Origin: Actinomycetota bacterium
Lineage (GTDB): Bacteria > Actinomycetota > Actinomycetes > Actinomycetales > Dermatophilaceae
NCBI GenBank assembly: GCA_020161815.1
Contig: JAIUOP010000002.1
Coordinates: 62,001-126,000 of the forward strand
DNA: 64,000 nt
Direction of reading: 5' to 3'
Below, piece by piece: positions 1 through 7,861 of this stretch. The translations under genes were made by a program, and so were the position numbers. How positions within the stretch are numbered: position 1 is the stretch's first letter; every line of letters begins with the position of its first letter. The notes beneath the pieces are model-generated. The model was not told where the DNA came from and ran no database searches. It saw only the letters and a list, made by a program, of their open reading frames with translations.

Positions 1-1140
1 CGCCTTGAGCGGGCCGGGGTGGATCGTGAGGTCGACGAGGCGGGTGTGCCCGTTGTCGGCGAGGTACTCCTCTGTCATGTCATAGCGCAGCCCCATGAGC
101 GAGAGCGTGGCGAGCTCGATCTCGAGGAACTCGATGGGCGCCCGCTCGATGGTGATCGAGCTCTTGGTGACGACGGCCGCGGCGATCAGGCTCATCGCCT
201 CGATCGGGTCCTCGCTGGGGGAGTACTCGACGTCGACGTCGATGTGCTCGACGCCGGTGACCGTCAGGGTCGTCGTGCCGATGCCCTCGATCTGCACGCC
301 GAGCTTCTCGAGGAAGAAGCAGACGTCCTGGACCATGTAGTTGGGGGAGGCATTGCGGATGATGGTCCGGCCCGGGTGGCGGGCCGCGCCGAAGAGCACG
401 TTCTCGGTGACGGTGTCGCCCCGCTCGGTGAGGATGACCGAGCGGTCCCCGGGCAGCGTCCCGTCCTCGTGGACGGTCGCCTCGTAGAAGCCGTGGGTGG
501 CGGCGACCTCGAGCCCGAACGCGCGCAGCGCCGTCATGTGCGGCTCGACCGTGCGCGTGCCCAGGTCGCAGCCCCCGGCATAGGGGAGCTCGAAGCGGCC
601 GTACTCGTGCAGCAGCGGCCCGAGGAACATGATGATGGTGCGCGTGCGGCGGGCGGCGTCGAGGTCGATGGCGTCGAGGTCGAGGCGCGCCGGGGGGATG
701 ATCTCGAGGTCGCTGCTGTCGGGCAGCCACCGGACCTTGACGCCGACCGAGGTGAGGACCTCGATGATCCGGTTGACCTCCTCGATGCGGGCGAGGTTGC
801 GCAGCGTCGTCCGGCCCTTGTTGAGCAGGGCGGCGCAGAGCAGGCCGACGGCGGCGTTCTTGCTCGTCTTGACCGGGATCGAGCCGGAGAGCTGCTGCCC
901 ACCCACGATGCGCAGGTGCTGCGGGCCGCCGGTGCCGAGCGAGACGAACTCGCTGTCGAGCTTTTCACCGATCCGGGCCAGCATCTCAAGACTGAGGTTC
1001 TGCTTGCCCTGCTCGATTCGGGCCACCGCACTCTGGCTGGTCGCCAGCAGGTCCGCCAATTCGCTTTGCGTCAGGCCCTTGTGGCGCCGAGCATCGCGGA
1101 TCAGGGTGCCGATGCGATTGAGGTAGGTCGAGTCACTCAC
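1..1140 (-). CDS. UDP-N-acetylglucosamine 1-carboxyvinyltransferase (MurA-like) with N-terminal HTH domain, 3' end outside window
   Basis: The 380 codons visible begin at a GTG at 1140; the C-terminus lies beyond the left edge. Residues about 8-62 form an XRE-type helix-turn-helix (GLTQSELADLLATSQSAVAR). From about residue 75 the protein matches the EPSP synthase fold of MurA: Lys94 in KTSKNAA corresponds to the substrate-binding Lys22 of the E. coli enzyme, and GGCDLGTRTVEPH carries the catalytic Cys (Cys191) and an Arg five residues later, as in E. coli Cys115/Arg120. MurA transfers enolpyruvate from PEP to UDP-GlcNAc in cytoplasmic peptidoglycan precursor synthesis. The catalytic residues look intact, so it may be an active second MurA; the fused DNA-binding domain suggests regulation or autoregulation, which is inference. 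It is transcribed from its own leaderless promoter after the fad operon terminator. Confidence 0.88.
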   Translation of the reverse strand, partial: MSDSTYLNRIGTLIRDARRHKGLTQSELADLLATSQSAVARIEQGKQNLSLEMLARIGEKLDSEFVSLGTGGPQHLRIVGGQQLSGSIPVKTSKNAAVGLLCAALLNKGRTTLRNLARIEEVNRIIEVLTSVGVKVRWLPDSSDLEIIPPARLDLDAIDLDAARRTRTIIMFLGPLLHEYGRFELPYAGGCDLGTRTVEPHMTALRAFGLEVAATHGFYEATVHEDGTLPGDRSVILTERGDTVTENVLFGAARHPGRTIIRNASPNYMVQDVCFFLEKLGVQIEGIGTTTLTVTGVEHIDVDVEYSPSEDPIEAMSLIAAAVVTKSSITIERAPIEFLEIELATLSLMGLRYDMTEEYLADNGHTRLVDLTIHPGPLKA

Positions 1141-1146
1141 CCGTCA

Positions 1147-1164
1147 AGCGTAGATCACATGTGA
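1147..1164 (-). promoter_or_regulatory. Leaderless promoter and small palindrome upstream of the HTH-MurA gene
   Basis: On the minus strand the -10 hexamer TACGCT (1147-1152) lies exactly 6 nt before the GTG start, so transcription would begin at the start codon. Just upstream, TCACATGTGA (1155-1164) is a perfect 10-bp palindrome. It sits where a repressor could act, possibly the HTH domain of the gene itself; that part is inference. Confidence 0.5.
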
Positions 1165-1180
1165 GATGGGTGCACATCGA

Positions 1181-1230
1181 GAAGGTGAGCGGACGGCATA
1201 CCCCATTCGGTATGCCGTCCGCTCACCTTC
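1181..1230 (-). terminator. Strong hairpin terminator of the fadA-fadB operon
   Basis: A perfect 22-bp inverted repeat (1181-1202 with 1209-1230) has a 6-nt loop and begins about 20 nt beyond the fadB stop. There is no T-run, as is common for actinobacterial I-shaped terminators. Each arm contains the GGCATAC / GTATGCC motif that recurs through the window. Confidence 0.8.
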
Positions 1231-1250
1231 GCGGGTCCGTGCGCCCTGGC

Positions 1251-3356
1251 TCAGGCGCGCACGCTGGCCGCACCGGCCGGGAGGATGCGCTGGCCGAGGA
1301 CCTTCTCCGAGATCCCCTCGCGGTCGAGGAGGGGGATGATCCCGCCGTTCCAGAACTGGAAGCCGGCGCCGGTGATCATCGCCAGGTCGATGTCCATGGG
1401 GGCCTGGACCACGCCCTCCTGGAGCATCCGGCCGACCTCGTCGGCGATCGCCGAGAGGACCCGCTCGCGCACCTCGGGTGCGGTGAGGGCGACCGGGTCG
1501 GCCGGCTCCTCACGCAGGGCGAGCACCTCGGGGTCCGGCACCTGCTTGCCGTCGATGACGGTGTAGTAGCCCGGCTTCCTGGCCGCGACCATGGCCTTGA
1601 GGTTGGGGGAGACGTGGAAGCGGTCCCCGAAGGCGCGGTGCAGGGTCTCGCTGTTGTGCAGCGCGATCGCCGGACCGACCAGGCCCATGAGCACGAACGG
1701 CGGCATCGGCGCCAGGCCGGCCACGGCCTCGTCGGCCACCTCGACCGACGTGCCCTCGTCGACGATGCGCGAGTACTCGCCCATGAAGCGGCCGAGCAGG
1801 CGGTTGGTGATGAACGAGGCGGAGTCCTTGACGCGGATCGTCGTCTTCTTCAGGCCCTTGCCGGTGGCGAAGGCGGTGGCGAGCGTCGCGTCGTCGGTCC
1901 GCTCGCCGGGGATGATCTCGAGCAGCGGCATGACGGCGACCGGGTTGAAGAAGTGGAAGCCCACGACCCGCTCCGGGTGCTGCAGCTTGCTGGCCATCTC
2001 GGTGATCGACAGCGAGCTGGTGTTCGTCGCCAGGACGCACTCCGGCGAGACCACCTCTTCCACCTCCGCGAACACCTGCTGCTTGACCGACATCTCCTCG
2101 AAGACGGCCTCGATGACGAAGTCGGCATCGGCAAAGCCGTCCTTGCTCGTCGACCCGGTGACCAGCCCCTTGAGGAAGTTGGCCTTGTCCTGGTTGATCC
2201 TTCCCTTGGCGAGCATGCCGTCGACCTCGCCGTGGACGTAGCCGACGCCCTTGGCGACGCGCTCCTCGTCGAGGTCGGTCATGACGACCGGCACGCCGAG
2301 GTTGCGGGCGAAGAGCATCGCGAGCTGGCTGGCCATGAGGCCCGCGCCGACGATGCCGACCTTGGTGACCTTGCGTGCCAGGGCGCGGTCGGGGGCGCCC
2401 GCGGGGCGCTTTGCGCGGCGCTGGACCAGGTCGAAGGCGTAGAGCCCGGCCCGGAGCTCATCGCCCATGAGCAGGTCGGCGAGGGCGTCGTCCTCGGCCG
2501 CGAAGGCGGTGGCGCGCTCGCTGGTGCGGGCAGCCCGCACGAGCTCGATCGCGCGGTAGGGCGCGGGCGAGCGACGGGCCGTCTTGGCGTCCGCCACGGC
2601 GACGGCCGCATCGCAGGCCGCGTCCCAGGCGGCCGCGTCCTCGGTGGTCGCCGTGCGGGTGATCGTGCTCCGTCCCGAGACGATCGACGCCGCCCAGCGG
2701 AGGGAGTCCTCGAGGAAGTCGGCCGGCTCGAAGATCGCGTCGGCGATGCCGAGCCGATACGCCTCGACGCCCTTGAGCATGCGGTTCATCGACAGGGGGT
2801 TCTCGATGATGACCTTGAGGGCCTTCTCGGCACCGATGAGCCGGGGGAGGAGGTAGCAGCCACCCCAGCCGGGCACGAGGCCGAGGAAGCACTCGGGCAG
2901 GGCCACGGCCGGGACGCCACCGCTGATCGAGCGGTAGTCGCACGCCAGCGCGATCTCGACGCCGCCACCCATGGCCGCGCCGTTGACGAAGGCGAAGGTG
3001 GGCACCGGCAGGTCCATGATCGAGGCGAAGGCCCGGTGGCCCGCCTGCGCGATCTCGAGCGCCTGGTCGCGGGCGGTCACGTGGCCGACCCCGGTGAGGT
3101 CAGCGCCGACGGCGAAGATGAACGGCTTGCCGGTGATGCCGACGGCCTGGATCTCGCCGGCCTCGGCGCGGCGCGCGAGCTCGTCGACGACCGCCTGCAG
3201 GCCGGCGATCGTCTGCGGACCGAAGGTGTTCGGCTTGGTGTGGTCGTGGCCGTTGTCGAGGGTGACGAGGGCGAGCGTGCCGGCGCCGCCGGGCAGGACG
3301 ACGTCCTGGGCGATGGCCCGGGTGACGACCTCGGTGTCGAAGCTGGTCTCACTCAT
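1251..3356 (-). CDS. fadB: 3-hydroxyacyl-CoA dehydrogenase / enoyl-CoA hydratase (FadB-type multifunctional protein)
   Basis: A 701-aa fusion catalysing hydration of trans-2-enoyl-CoA and NAD-dependent oxidation of L-3-hydroxyacyl-CoA in beta-oxidation. Residues about 25-220 are a crotonase domain with the oxyanion-hole segment GKPFIFAVGADL and candidate catalytic Glu134 (GGGVEIA) and Glu155 (PECF). Residues from about 331 are the NAD-binding domain (VGIVGAGLMASQ), followed by 3HCDH motifs including VGFHFFNPV, with the catalytic His, and a C-terminal helical domain. It starts 3 nt after the fadA stop, so the two are one operon encoding the two subunits of a trifunctional beta-oxidation complex. 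Length and architecture are normal for actinobacterial FadB. Confidence 0.95.
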   Translation of the reverse strand: MSETSFDTEVVTRAIAQDVVLPGGAGTLALVTLDNGHDHTKPNTFGPQTIAGLQAVVDELARRAEAGEIQAVGITGKPFIFAVGADLTGVGHVTARDQALEIAQAGHRAFASIMDLPVPTFAFVNGAAMGGGVEIALACDYRSISGGVPAVALPECFLGLVPGWGGCYLLPRLIGAEKALKVIIENPLSMNRMLKGVEAYRLGIADAIFEPADFLEDSLRWAASIVSGRSTITRTATTEDAAAWDAACDAAVAVADAKTARRSPAPYRAIELVRAARTSERATAFAAEDDALADLLMGDELRAGLYAFDLVQRRAKRPAGAPDRALARKVTKVGIVGAGLMASQLAMLFARNLGVPVVMTDLDEERVAKGVGYVHGEVDGMLAKGRINQDKANFLKGLVTGSTSKDGFADADFVIEAVFEEMSVKQQVFAEVEEVVSPECVLATNTSSLSITEMASKLQHPERVVGFHFFNPVAVMPLLEIIPGERTDDATLATAFATGKGLKKTTIRVKDSASFITNRLLGRFMGEYSRIVDEGTSVEVADEAVAGLAPMPPFVLMGLVGPAIALHNSETLHRAFGDRFHVSPNLKAMVAARKPGYYTVIDGKQVPDPEVLALREEPADPVALTAPEVRERVLSAIADEVGRMLQEGVVQAPMDIDLAMITGAGFQFWNGGIIPLLDREGISEKVLGQRILPAGAASVRA

Positions 3357-3359
3357 GGC

Positions 3360-4580
3360 TCAGGCCTCCGTCGTCTCGGTGCCGTAGTCGGCGTGGTGGG
3401 GGTTCTCCCAGATGACGCAGCCGCCCATGCCGATGCCGATGCACATCGCGGTCAGGCCGTAACGCACCTCGGGGTGCTCGGCGAACTGGGCCGCGAGCTG
3501 GGTCATCAGGCGCACGCCGGAGGAGGCGAGCGGGTGGCCGGTCGCGATGGCGCCGCCGTACTCGTTGACGCGCGGGTCGTCGTCGGCGATGCCGAAGTGG
3601 TCGAGGAAGGCCAGCACCTGCACGGCGAAGGCCTCGTTGAGCTCGAAGAGCCCGATGTCCTCGATGGTCAGGCCGGCCTGCTTGAGGGCCTTCTCGGCCG
3701 CCGGCACCGGGCCGATGCCCATGACCTCGGGCTCGACACCGACGAACGCGTAGGAGACCAGGCGCATCTTGGCCGGGAGGCCGAGCTCCTCGGCCGCCGA
3801 GGCTGAGGCGAGCAGGCAGGCGGTGGCCCCGTCGTTGAGACCGGCCGCGTTGCCCGCGGTGACATTGCCGTGCGGACGGAAGGGGGTCTTCAGCCCGGCG
3901 AGCTCGGCCATGGTCGTGCCCGGACGCGGCGGCTCGTCGGTGGTGGCCAGACCCCAGCCCTTCTCGGCGTGACGCGTCGCCACCGGGACGAGGTCGGGCT
4001 GGATCTTGCCCGCGGCGTAGGCGGCGGCGAGCTTGGCCTGGCTGTTCACGGCATACGCATCGCTGCGCGCCTTGGTCAGCTGCGGGTAGCGGTCGTGGAG
4101 GTTCTCGGCCGTGCTGCCCATGACGAGTGCGGACGGGTCGACGACCTTCTCGGCGATGATCCGCGGGTTGGGGTCCATGCCCTCACCCATCGGGTGGCGC
4201 CCCATGTGCTCGACGCCACCGGCGATGGCGACGTCGATCGAGCCGAAGGCGATGGCGCCGGCGACATTCGTGACGGCGGTCATCGCGCCGGCGCACATGC
4301 GGTCGACGGAGTAGCCGGGGGTGGTGTTGGGGAGGCCGGAGAGCAGGGCCGCCAGGCGCCCGATGGTCAGGCCCTGGTCACCGATCTGGGTGGTGGCGGC
4401 GATGGCCACCTCCTCGATGCGCTCCTTGGGCAGGTCGGGGTTGCGGCGCAGCAACTCGCGGATGCACTTGATGACGAGGTCATCGGCGCGCGTCTGGGCG
4501 TAGATGCCCTTCTCGCCGGCCTTGCCGAACGGGGTGCGGACGCCGTCGACGAAGACGACGTCCTGGAGGGTACGAGGCAC
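3360..4580 (-). CDS. fadA: Acetyl-CoA acyltransferase (3-ketoacyl-CoA thiolase)
   Basis: A 406-aa thiolase cleaving 3-ketoacyl-CoA with CoA in the last step of beta-oxidation. The nucleophile Cys96 is in DRMCAGAM; the C-terminal half has NEAFAVQ, the catalytic His in ATGHPLASSGVR and a second Cys in TAMCIGIGMGG. I place the start at the GTG at 4580 (protein begins MPRTLQDVVFVDG), which has GAGAGGAAGG just upstream; a longer open frame to 4781 runs through the palindromic intergenic region and has no thiolase similarity. It leads the operon with fadB directly behind it. A perfect palindrome about 60 nt upstream overlaps a likely -10 box. Confidence 0.93.
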   Translation of the reverse strand: MPRTLQDVVFVDGVRTPFGKAGEKGIYAQTRADDLVIKCIRELLRRNPDLPKERIEEVAIAATTQIGDQGLTIGRLAALLSGLPNTTPGYSVDRMCAGAMTAVTNVAGAIAFGSIDVAIAGGVEHMGRHPMGEGMDPNPRIIAEKVVDPSALVMGSTAENLHDRYPQLTKARSDAYAVNSQAKLAAAYAAGKIQPDLVPVATRHAEKGWGLATTDEPPRPGTTMAELAGLKTPFRPHGNVTAGNAAGLNDGATACLLASASAAEELGLPAKMRLVSYAFVGVEPEVMGIGPVPAAEKALKQAGLTIEDIGLFELNEAFAVQVLAFLDHFGIADDDPRVNEYGGAIATGHPLASSGVRLMTQLAAQFAEHPEVRYGLTAMCIGIGMGGCVIWENPHHADYGTETTEA

Positions 4581-4640
4581 GGAAGGCCTTCCTCTCGCAG
4601 TGATGGCGGATGGCTGGCCGCACACGGGGCCGCACTTAAG

Positions 4641-4656
4641 ATTACCCGCGGGTAAT
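4641..4656. promoter_or_regulatory. Operator palindrome of the fadA-fadB operon
   Basis: ATTACCCGCGGGTAAT is a perfect 16-bp palindrome in the fadA upstream region. On the minus strand it overlaps the hexamer TAATCT (4639-4644), a plausible -10 box, so a bound repressor would block initiation. The symmetry fits a TetR-type acyl-CoA-responsive regulator, but no such gene lies next to it; the regulator identity is inference. Confidence 0.6.
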
Positions 4657-4744
4657 GAAGGGGCCCAGTGACGCCGTCGGTGAGCCCGGTCACGCTGGGG
4701 CTGGCCCATCCGCCAGCGGCGTTCTGCCCACCTGGCCTCGCCGT

Positions 4745-4826
4745 AACCTCTGCTAGCAGAGGAAAGTTGACGTAACCCCATGGAGCTCCATGGGGTTACG
4801 TGACGTGAGCCGTCTTAGCAGAGGTT
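4745..4826 (-). repeat. Nested palindromes between rnd and fadA, including a terminator-like hairpin
   Basis: Three symmetric elements are nested. A perfect 30-bp palindrome with no loop lies at 4771-4800. A perfect 16-bp palindrome, CCTCTGCTAGCAGAGG, lies at 4747-4762. An outer 11-bp inverted repeat pairs AACCTCTGCTA (4745-4755) with TAGCAGAGGTT (4816-4826). The outer arm shares bases with the 16-bp palindrome, so in RNA the two pairings would compete. It begins 12 nt past the rnd stop and probably terminates rnd. Confidence 0.7.
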
Positions 4827-4837
4827 GCGGGGGCTGC

Positions 4838-6037
4838 TCAGGGGTGCGCGGCGAAGGCCTCGGCCAGCATCGGTGCCACGATCCGCGCCTGCCAGTCACG
4901 CACACCCTCGGCGCGGAGCGCCTCGACGAACCCGGCCTCGCCGGTGTCCGCGGGCGGACTCCACACGACCCGGCGCAGCGGCTCCGGCGAGCAGACGTTC
5001 TCGATCGGGATCGTGTGCTCGGCGGCGAAGGCCGTGAGCAGCGTCCTCGTCGCCGTCAGCCGAGCGGCGGCCCGCGGGTTCTTGTCGGCCCAGCTGCGCT
5101 GCGGCGGGGGGCCATCGCTGCGCACGACGCGCTCGGGCAGCTCGGCCTCGGGCAGGTCGAGCGCGGTGCGCACCGCGGCCACCCACTGCCGGCCGTAGCG
5201 GGCGATCGGCCGATGCCCCTGCGGCAGCTCGGCCACGCTCGTGGGCCCCGCGTGGGCGATCTCCATGAGGACCTTGTCGCTGGCGATCCGGCCGGCCGAG
5301 ATGTCCCGGTCCCGCGCGATGGCGTCGCGGGCGTACCAGAGCTCGCGGACGATGGCATAGCCACGCCGCGACTTGATCGACGCCAACCCGGTCGTGCGTC
5401 GCCATGGGTCGCTGCGCTCGGTGGGCGTCCACGACAGCAGCGCCTCGAACTCCTGGCGCGCCCACTCGGACTTGCCGGACATCGCGAGGTCGACGCCCAT
5501 GAGGTTGCGCAGCTCGCCGAGGACCTCGACGTCGAGGGCGGCATAGCGCAGCCACGGCTCCGGCAGCGGCCGGGTGGACCAGTCGACGGCGGAGTGCTCC
5601 TTGGCCAGCGAGGCCCCGAGGTAGTGCTCGACGACCGCCGCCAGCCCGACGCGCGGCAGGCCGAGGATCCGGGCGGCGAGCTCGGTGTCGAAGAGCTGCC
5701 GCGGTCGCAGGCCCACCTCGGCGAGGCAGGCCAGGTCCTGGGTGGCGGCGTGGAGGATCCACTCGGCGGCGCCGATGGCCTCGTCGATGGGCGTCAGGTC
5801 CGGGCAGGCGATCGGGTCGATGAGGAAGGAGCCGGCGCCGTCGCGACGCACCTGGACGAGGTAGGCGCGCTGCCCGTAGCGGTAGCCCGAGGCCCGCTCG
5901 GCATCGAGCGCCACCGAGCCCTCGCCGGCCGCGATCGCGGCCGCGGCGTCGAGGAGCTCGTGCTCCTCGACGATGACGTGCGGGACACCGCCCTCGGGTT
6001 CGTCGAGGCTGTGCAGGTCGGTCGTGGTCTCGCTCAT
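4838..6037 (-). CDS. rnd: Ribonuclease D (HRDC domain)
   Basis: A 399-aa 3'-5' exoribonuclease of the DEDDy group. The exonuclease domain fills about residues 20-200: DAE in the ALDAERASGYRYGQ segment gives the first acidic pair, HAATQDLACL the next Asp, and RYAALDVEVL the Tyr and last Asp. The HRDC domain lies at about residues 225-305 and a helical tail follows. RNase D trims the 3' ends of tRNA precursors and other stable RNAs. It follows DUF3000 by 15 nt in the order DUF3000-rnd, opposite hemE, an arrangement frequent in actinobacteria. Confidence 0.93.
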   Translation of the reverse strand: MSETTTDLHSLDEPEGGVPHVIVEEHELLDAAAAIAAGEGSVALDAERASGYRYGQRAYLVQVRRDGAGSFLIDPIACPDLTPIDEAIGAAEWILHAATQDLACLAEVGLRPRQLFDTELAARILGLPRVGLAAVVEHYLGASLAKEHSAVDWSTRPLPEPWLRYAALDVEVLGELRNLMGVDLAMSGKSEWARQEFEALLSWTPTERSDPWRRTTGLASIKSRRGYAIVRELWYARDAIARDRDISAGRIASDKVLMEIAHAGPTSVAELPQGHRPIARYGRQWVAAVRTALDLPEAELPERVVRSDGPPPQRSWADKNPRAAARLTATRTLLTAFAAEHTIPIENVCSPEPLRRVVWSPPADTGEAGFVEALRAEGVRDWQARIVAPMLAEAFAAHP

Positions 6038-6052
6038 GGTGTCGCCGCCGCC

Positions 6053-6637
6053 TCAGCGGCGCGGCCCGGGCAGGGCGATGACACCCTCGGGCAGGGGCGG
6101 CAGCCCCGCGATCCGGCAGAGCAGGTCCGACCAGGCCACGAGGTGGTCACCGACCACGCCGCCGACCGGGGTCCACGAGGCCCGGAGCTCCATCTCGACG
6201 CTGGGGTCCTTGTCGGAGAGACCGCCGAAGGACTCGGACACGACCCGGGTGACGGTCCCGGCCTCGGCGGTGTAGTCGACCCCGCGGTCGTCGAGCGCGT
6301 CGGTCAGCCAGGACCAGCCGACCTGGCCGAGGAAGGGGTCGCTGGCGAACTCGGGCTCGAGCTCGGCCCGGGCGAAGGTCACGGCGCGCCACTGGCCGTT
6401 CCAGGGCTCGGGGGCCGAGGGGTCGAAGAGCAGGACGAAGCGTCCCGAGGCGAGCTCGTCGTCCGACCCGACGGACGGCAGGACGTCCGCGGTGAGGGCC
6501 ACGGCATACGGGGCGATGCGTTGGGGGGCCGGCACCTCGGTGAGGCGGACCTCGGGACGGAGGCGGGCAGCACGCAGTGACTCGAGGGCGCGGGAGAACT
6601 CGGTGGCCTCCCGCCCGGGGACGCTGCGACCGGACAC
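6053..6637 (-). CDS. DUF3000 domain-containing protein
   Basis: A 194-aa protein that fits the actinobacterial DUF3000 family along its whole length and in its setting, between rnd and hemE. No catalytic motif or membrane segment is visible; Trp-rich stretches (PWNGQWRAV, GWSWLTDAL) are conserved-looking. The function is unknown. The GTG at 6637 is supported by a -10 box 6 nt upstream, giving a leaderless mRNA that continues into rnd. Co-transcription with rnd could hint at a role in RNA metabolism, but that is only context. Confidence 0.85.
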   Translation of the reverse strand: MSGRSVPGREATEFSRALESLRAARLRPEVRLTEVPAPQRIAPYAVALTADVLPSVGSDDELASGRFVLLFDPSAPEPWNGQWRAVTFARAELEPEFASDPFLGQVGWSWLTDALDDRGVDYTAEAGTVTRVVSESFGGLSDKDPSVEMELRASWTPVGGVVGDHLVAWSDLLCRIAGLPPLPEGVIALPGPRR

Positions 6638-6643
6638 GGCAGC

Positions 6644-6649
6644 AGGGTA
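6644..6649 (-). promoter_or_regulatory. Leaderless -10 box of DUF3000-rnd formed by the recurrent octamer
   Basis: On the minus strand TACCCT is followed by 6 nt and then the GTG start of the DUF3000 gene. The hexamer is preceded by GGCA, so it is part of the CGGCATAC motif found throughout the window. Confidence 0.55.
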
Positions 6650-6717
6650 TGCCGGGTGGTCGCCGCTGGCCGTGAGGCCACGCCGTGGGCGGGTCGCCGT
6701 CGTGCGAGGATGCCCGG

Positions 6718-7749
6718 GTGACTCCTGCCGACAGTGCCCTGGTCCGTGCCGCCCGCGGCCTGCCCGTCGCGCACGCCCCCGTGTGGTTCATGCGTCAGGC
6801 CGGGCGTTCGCTGCCCGAGTACCGCGCCGTGCGTGAGGGCGTGGCGATGCTCGAGTCCTGCCGCCGCCCCGAGCTCGTCACCGAGATCACGCTGCAGCCG
6901 GTGCGTCGGCACGACGTGGACGCGGCGATCTTCTTCTCCGACATCGTGGTCCCCCTGCAGGCGGTCGGCGTCGACCTCGACATCGTGCCGGGCGTGGGTC
7001 CGGTCGTCGCACGCCCGATCCGCTCGCGTGCGGACCTGGCCCAGCTGCGTGACCTCACCGCCGAGGACGTGCCCGACATCACCGAGTCGGTGCGGGCGAT
7101 CGTCGCCGAGCTGGGTGCCCGTCCGCTCATCGGCTTCGCGGGTGCGCCGTTCACGCTCGCGTCCTACCTCGTCGAGGGCGGCCCGTCGAAGAACCACGAG
7201 CACACCAAGGCGCTCATGCACGGGGACCCGGAGCTCTGGTCAGACCTCTGCGCCCAGCTCGCCCAGATCTCGGGGGCCTTCCTGCGGATCCAGGTCGAGG
7301 CCGGTGCCAGCGCGATCCAGCTCTTCGACTCCTGGGTGGGCGCGCTGCCTCGTCGGGACTACACGCGGTTCGTCATGGAGCACTCCGCCGCCGTGCTCAG
7401 TGGTGTCGCCGACCTCGACGTGCCCAGGATCCACTTCGGTGTCGGCACCGGCGAGTTGCTCGACCTCATGGGGGCCGCCGGCGCCGACGTCGTGGGCGTG
7501 GACTACCGCGTCTCGCTCACCGATGCGCTGGCCCGCCTCGGCGGTTCGTATGCCGTCCAGGGCAACCTCGATCCCGCCCTCCTGTTCGCGCCGTGGCCGG
7601 TCATCGAGGCCAGGGTCCGGGAGATCGTCGAGGAGGGGCGCGCGGCGCCGGGTCACATCGTCAACCTCGGTCATGGCGTGCTGCCGGCGACCGATCCCGA
7701 CGTGCTCACGCGCGTCGTGGCGCTCGTCCACGAGATCTCCGCCCGCTGA
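6718..7749 (+). CDS. hemE: Uroporphyrinogen decarboxylase
   Basis: A 343-aa enzyme that removes four acetate carboxyls from uroporphyrinogen III to give coproporphyrinogen III. The signature [12 protein letters not shown] near the N-terminus and [10 protein letters not shown] and [11 protein letters not shown] further on are typical of HemE. I choose the GTG at 6718 ([10 protein letters not shown]) because the length then matches the family and the hexamer GAGGAT lies exactly 6 nt upstream, as for other leaderless genes here. It is the first of three heme genes (hemE, hemY, hemQ) in the window, separated from hemY by an antisense-oriented lipoprotein gene. Confidence 0.96.
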   Translation: MTPADSALVRAARGLPVAHAPVWFMRQAGRSLPEYRAVREGVAMLESCRRPELVTEITLQPVRRHDVDAAIFFSDIVVPLQAVGVDLDIVPGVGPVVARPIRSRADLAQLRDLTAEDVPDITESVRAIVAELGARPLIGFAGAPFTLASYLVEGGPSKNHEHTKALMHGDPELWSDLCAQLAQISGAFLRIQVEAGASAIQLFDSWVGALPRRDYTRFVMEHSAAVLSGVADLDVPRIHFGVGTGELLDLMGAAGADVVGVDYRVSLTDALARLGGSYAVQGNLDPALLFAPWPVIEARVREIVEEGRAAPGHIVNLGHGVLPATDPDVLTRVVALVHEISAR

Positions 7750-7770
7750 CCCGCCCCCTCCGCTCCGCCC

Positions 7771-7816
7771 ATTCGAGGTAAAACTGCCGGTTGATCCGCG
7801 CGGTAATACCTCGAAT
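7771..7816. terminator. Bidirectional hairpin between hemE and the DUF4349 gene
   Basis: ATTCGAGGTA (7771-7780) pairs with TACCTCGAAT (7807-7816) around a 26-nt loop, flanked by a C-rich stretch on the left and a G-rich stretch on the right that can lengthen the stem. The two genes converge here, so it probably serves both. Confidence 0.5.
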
Positions 7817-7861
7817 CGAGGGAGGGGAGGCGCGTCGGGGGAGGGGGGTGAGGTCAGGAGG

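Noticed and set aside
1161..3806. Very long plus-strand frame opposite fadB and fadA
   Set aside because: High GC leaves few stop codons in antisense frames. The minus strand encodes complete, recognisable enzymes, and this frame has low-complexity Gly/Asp/Arg/His composition.
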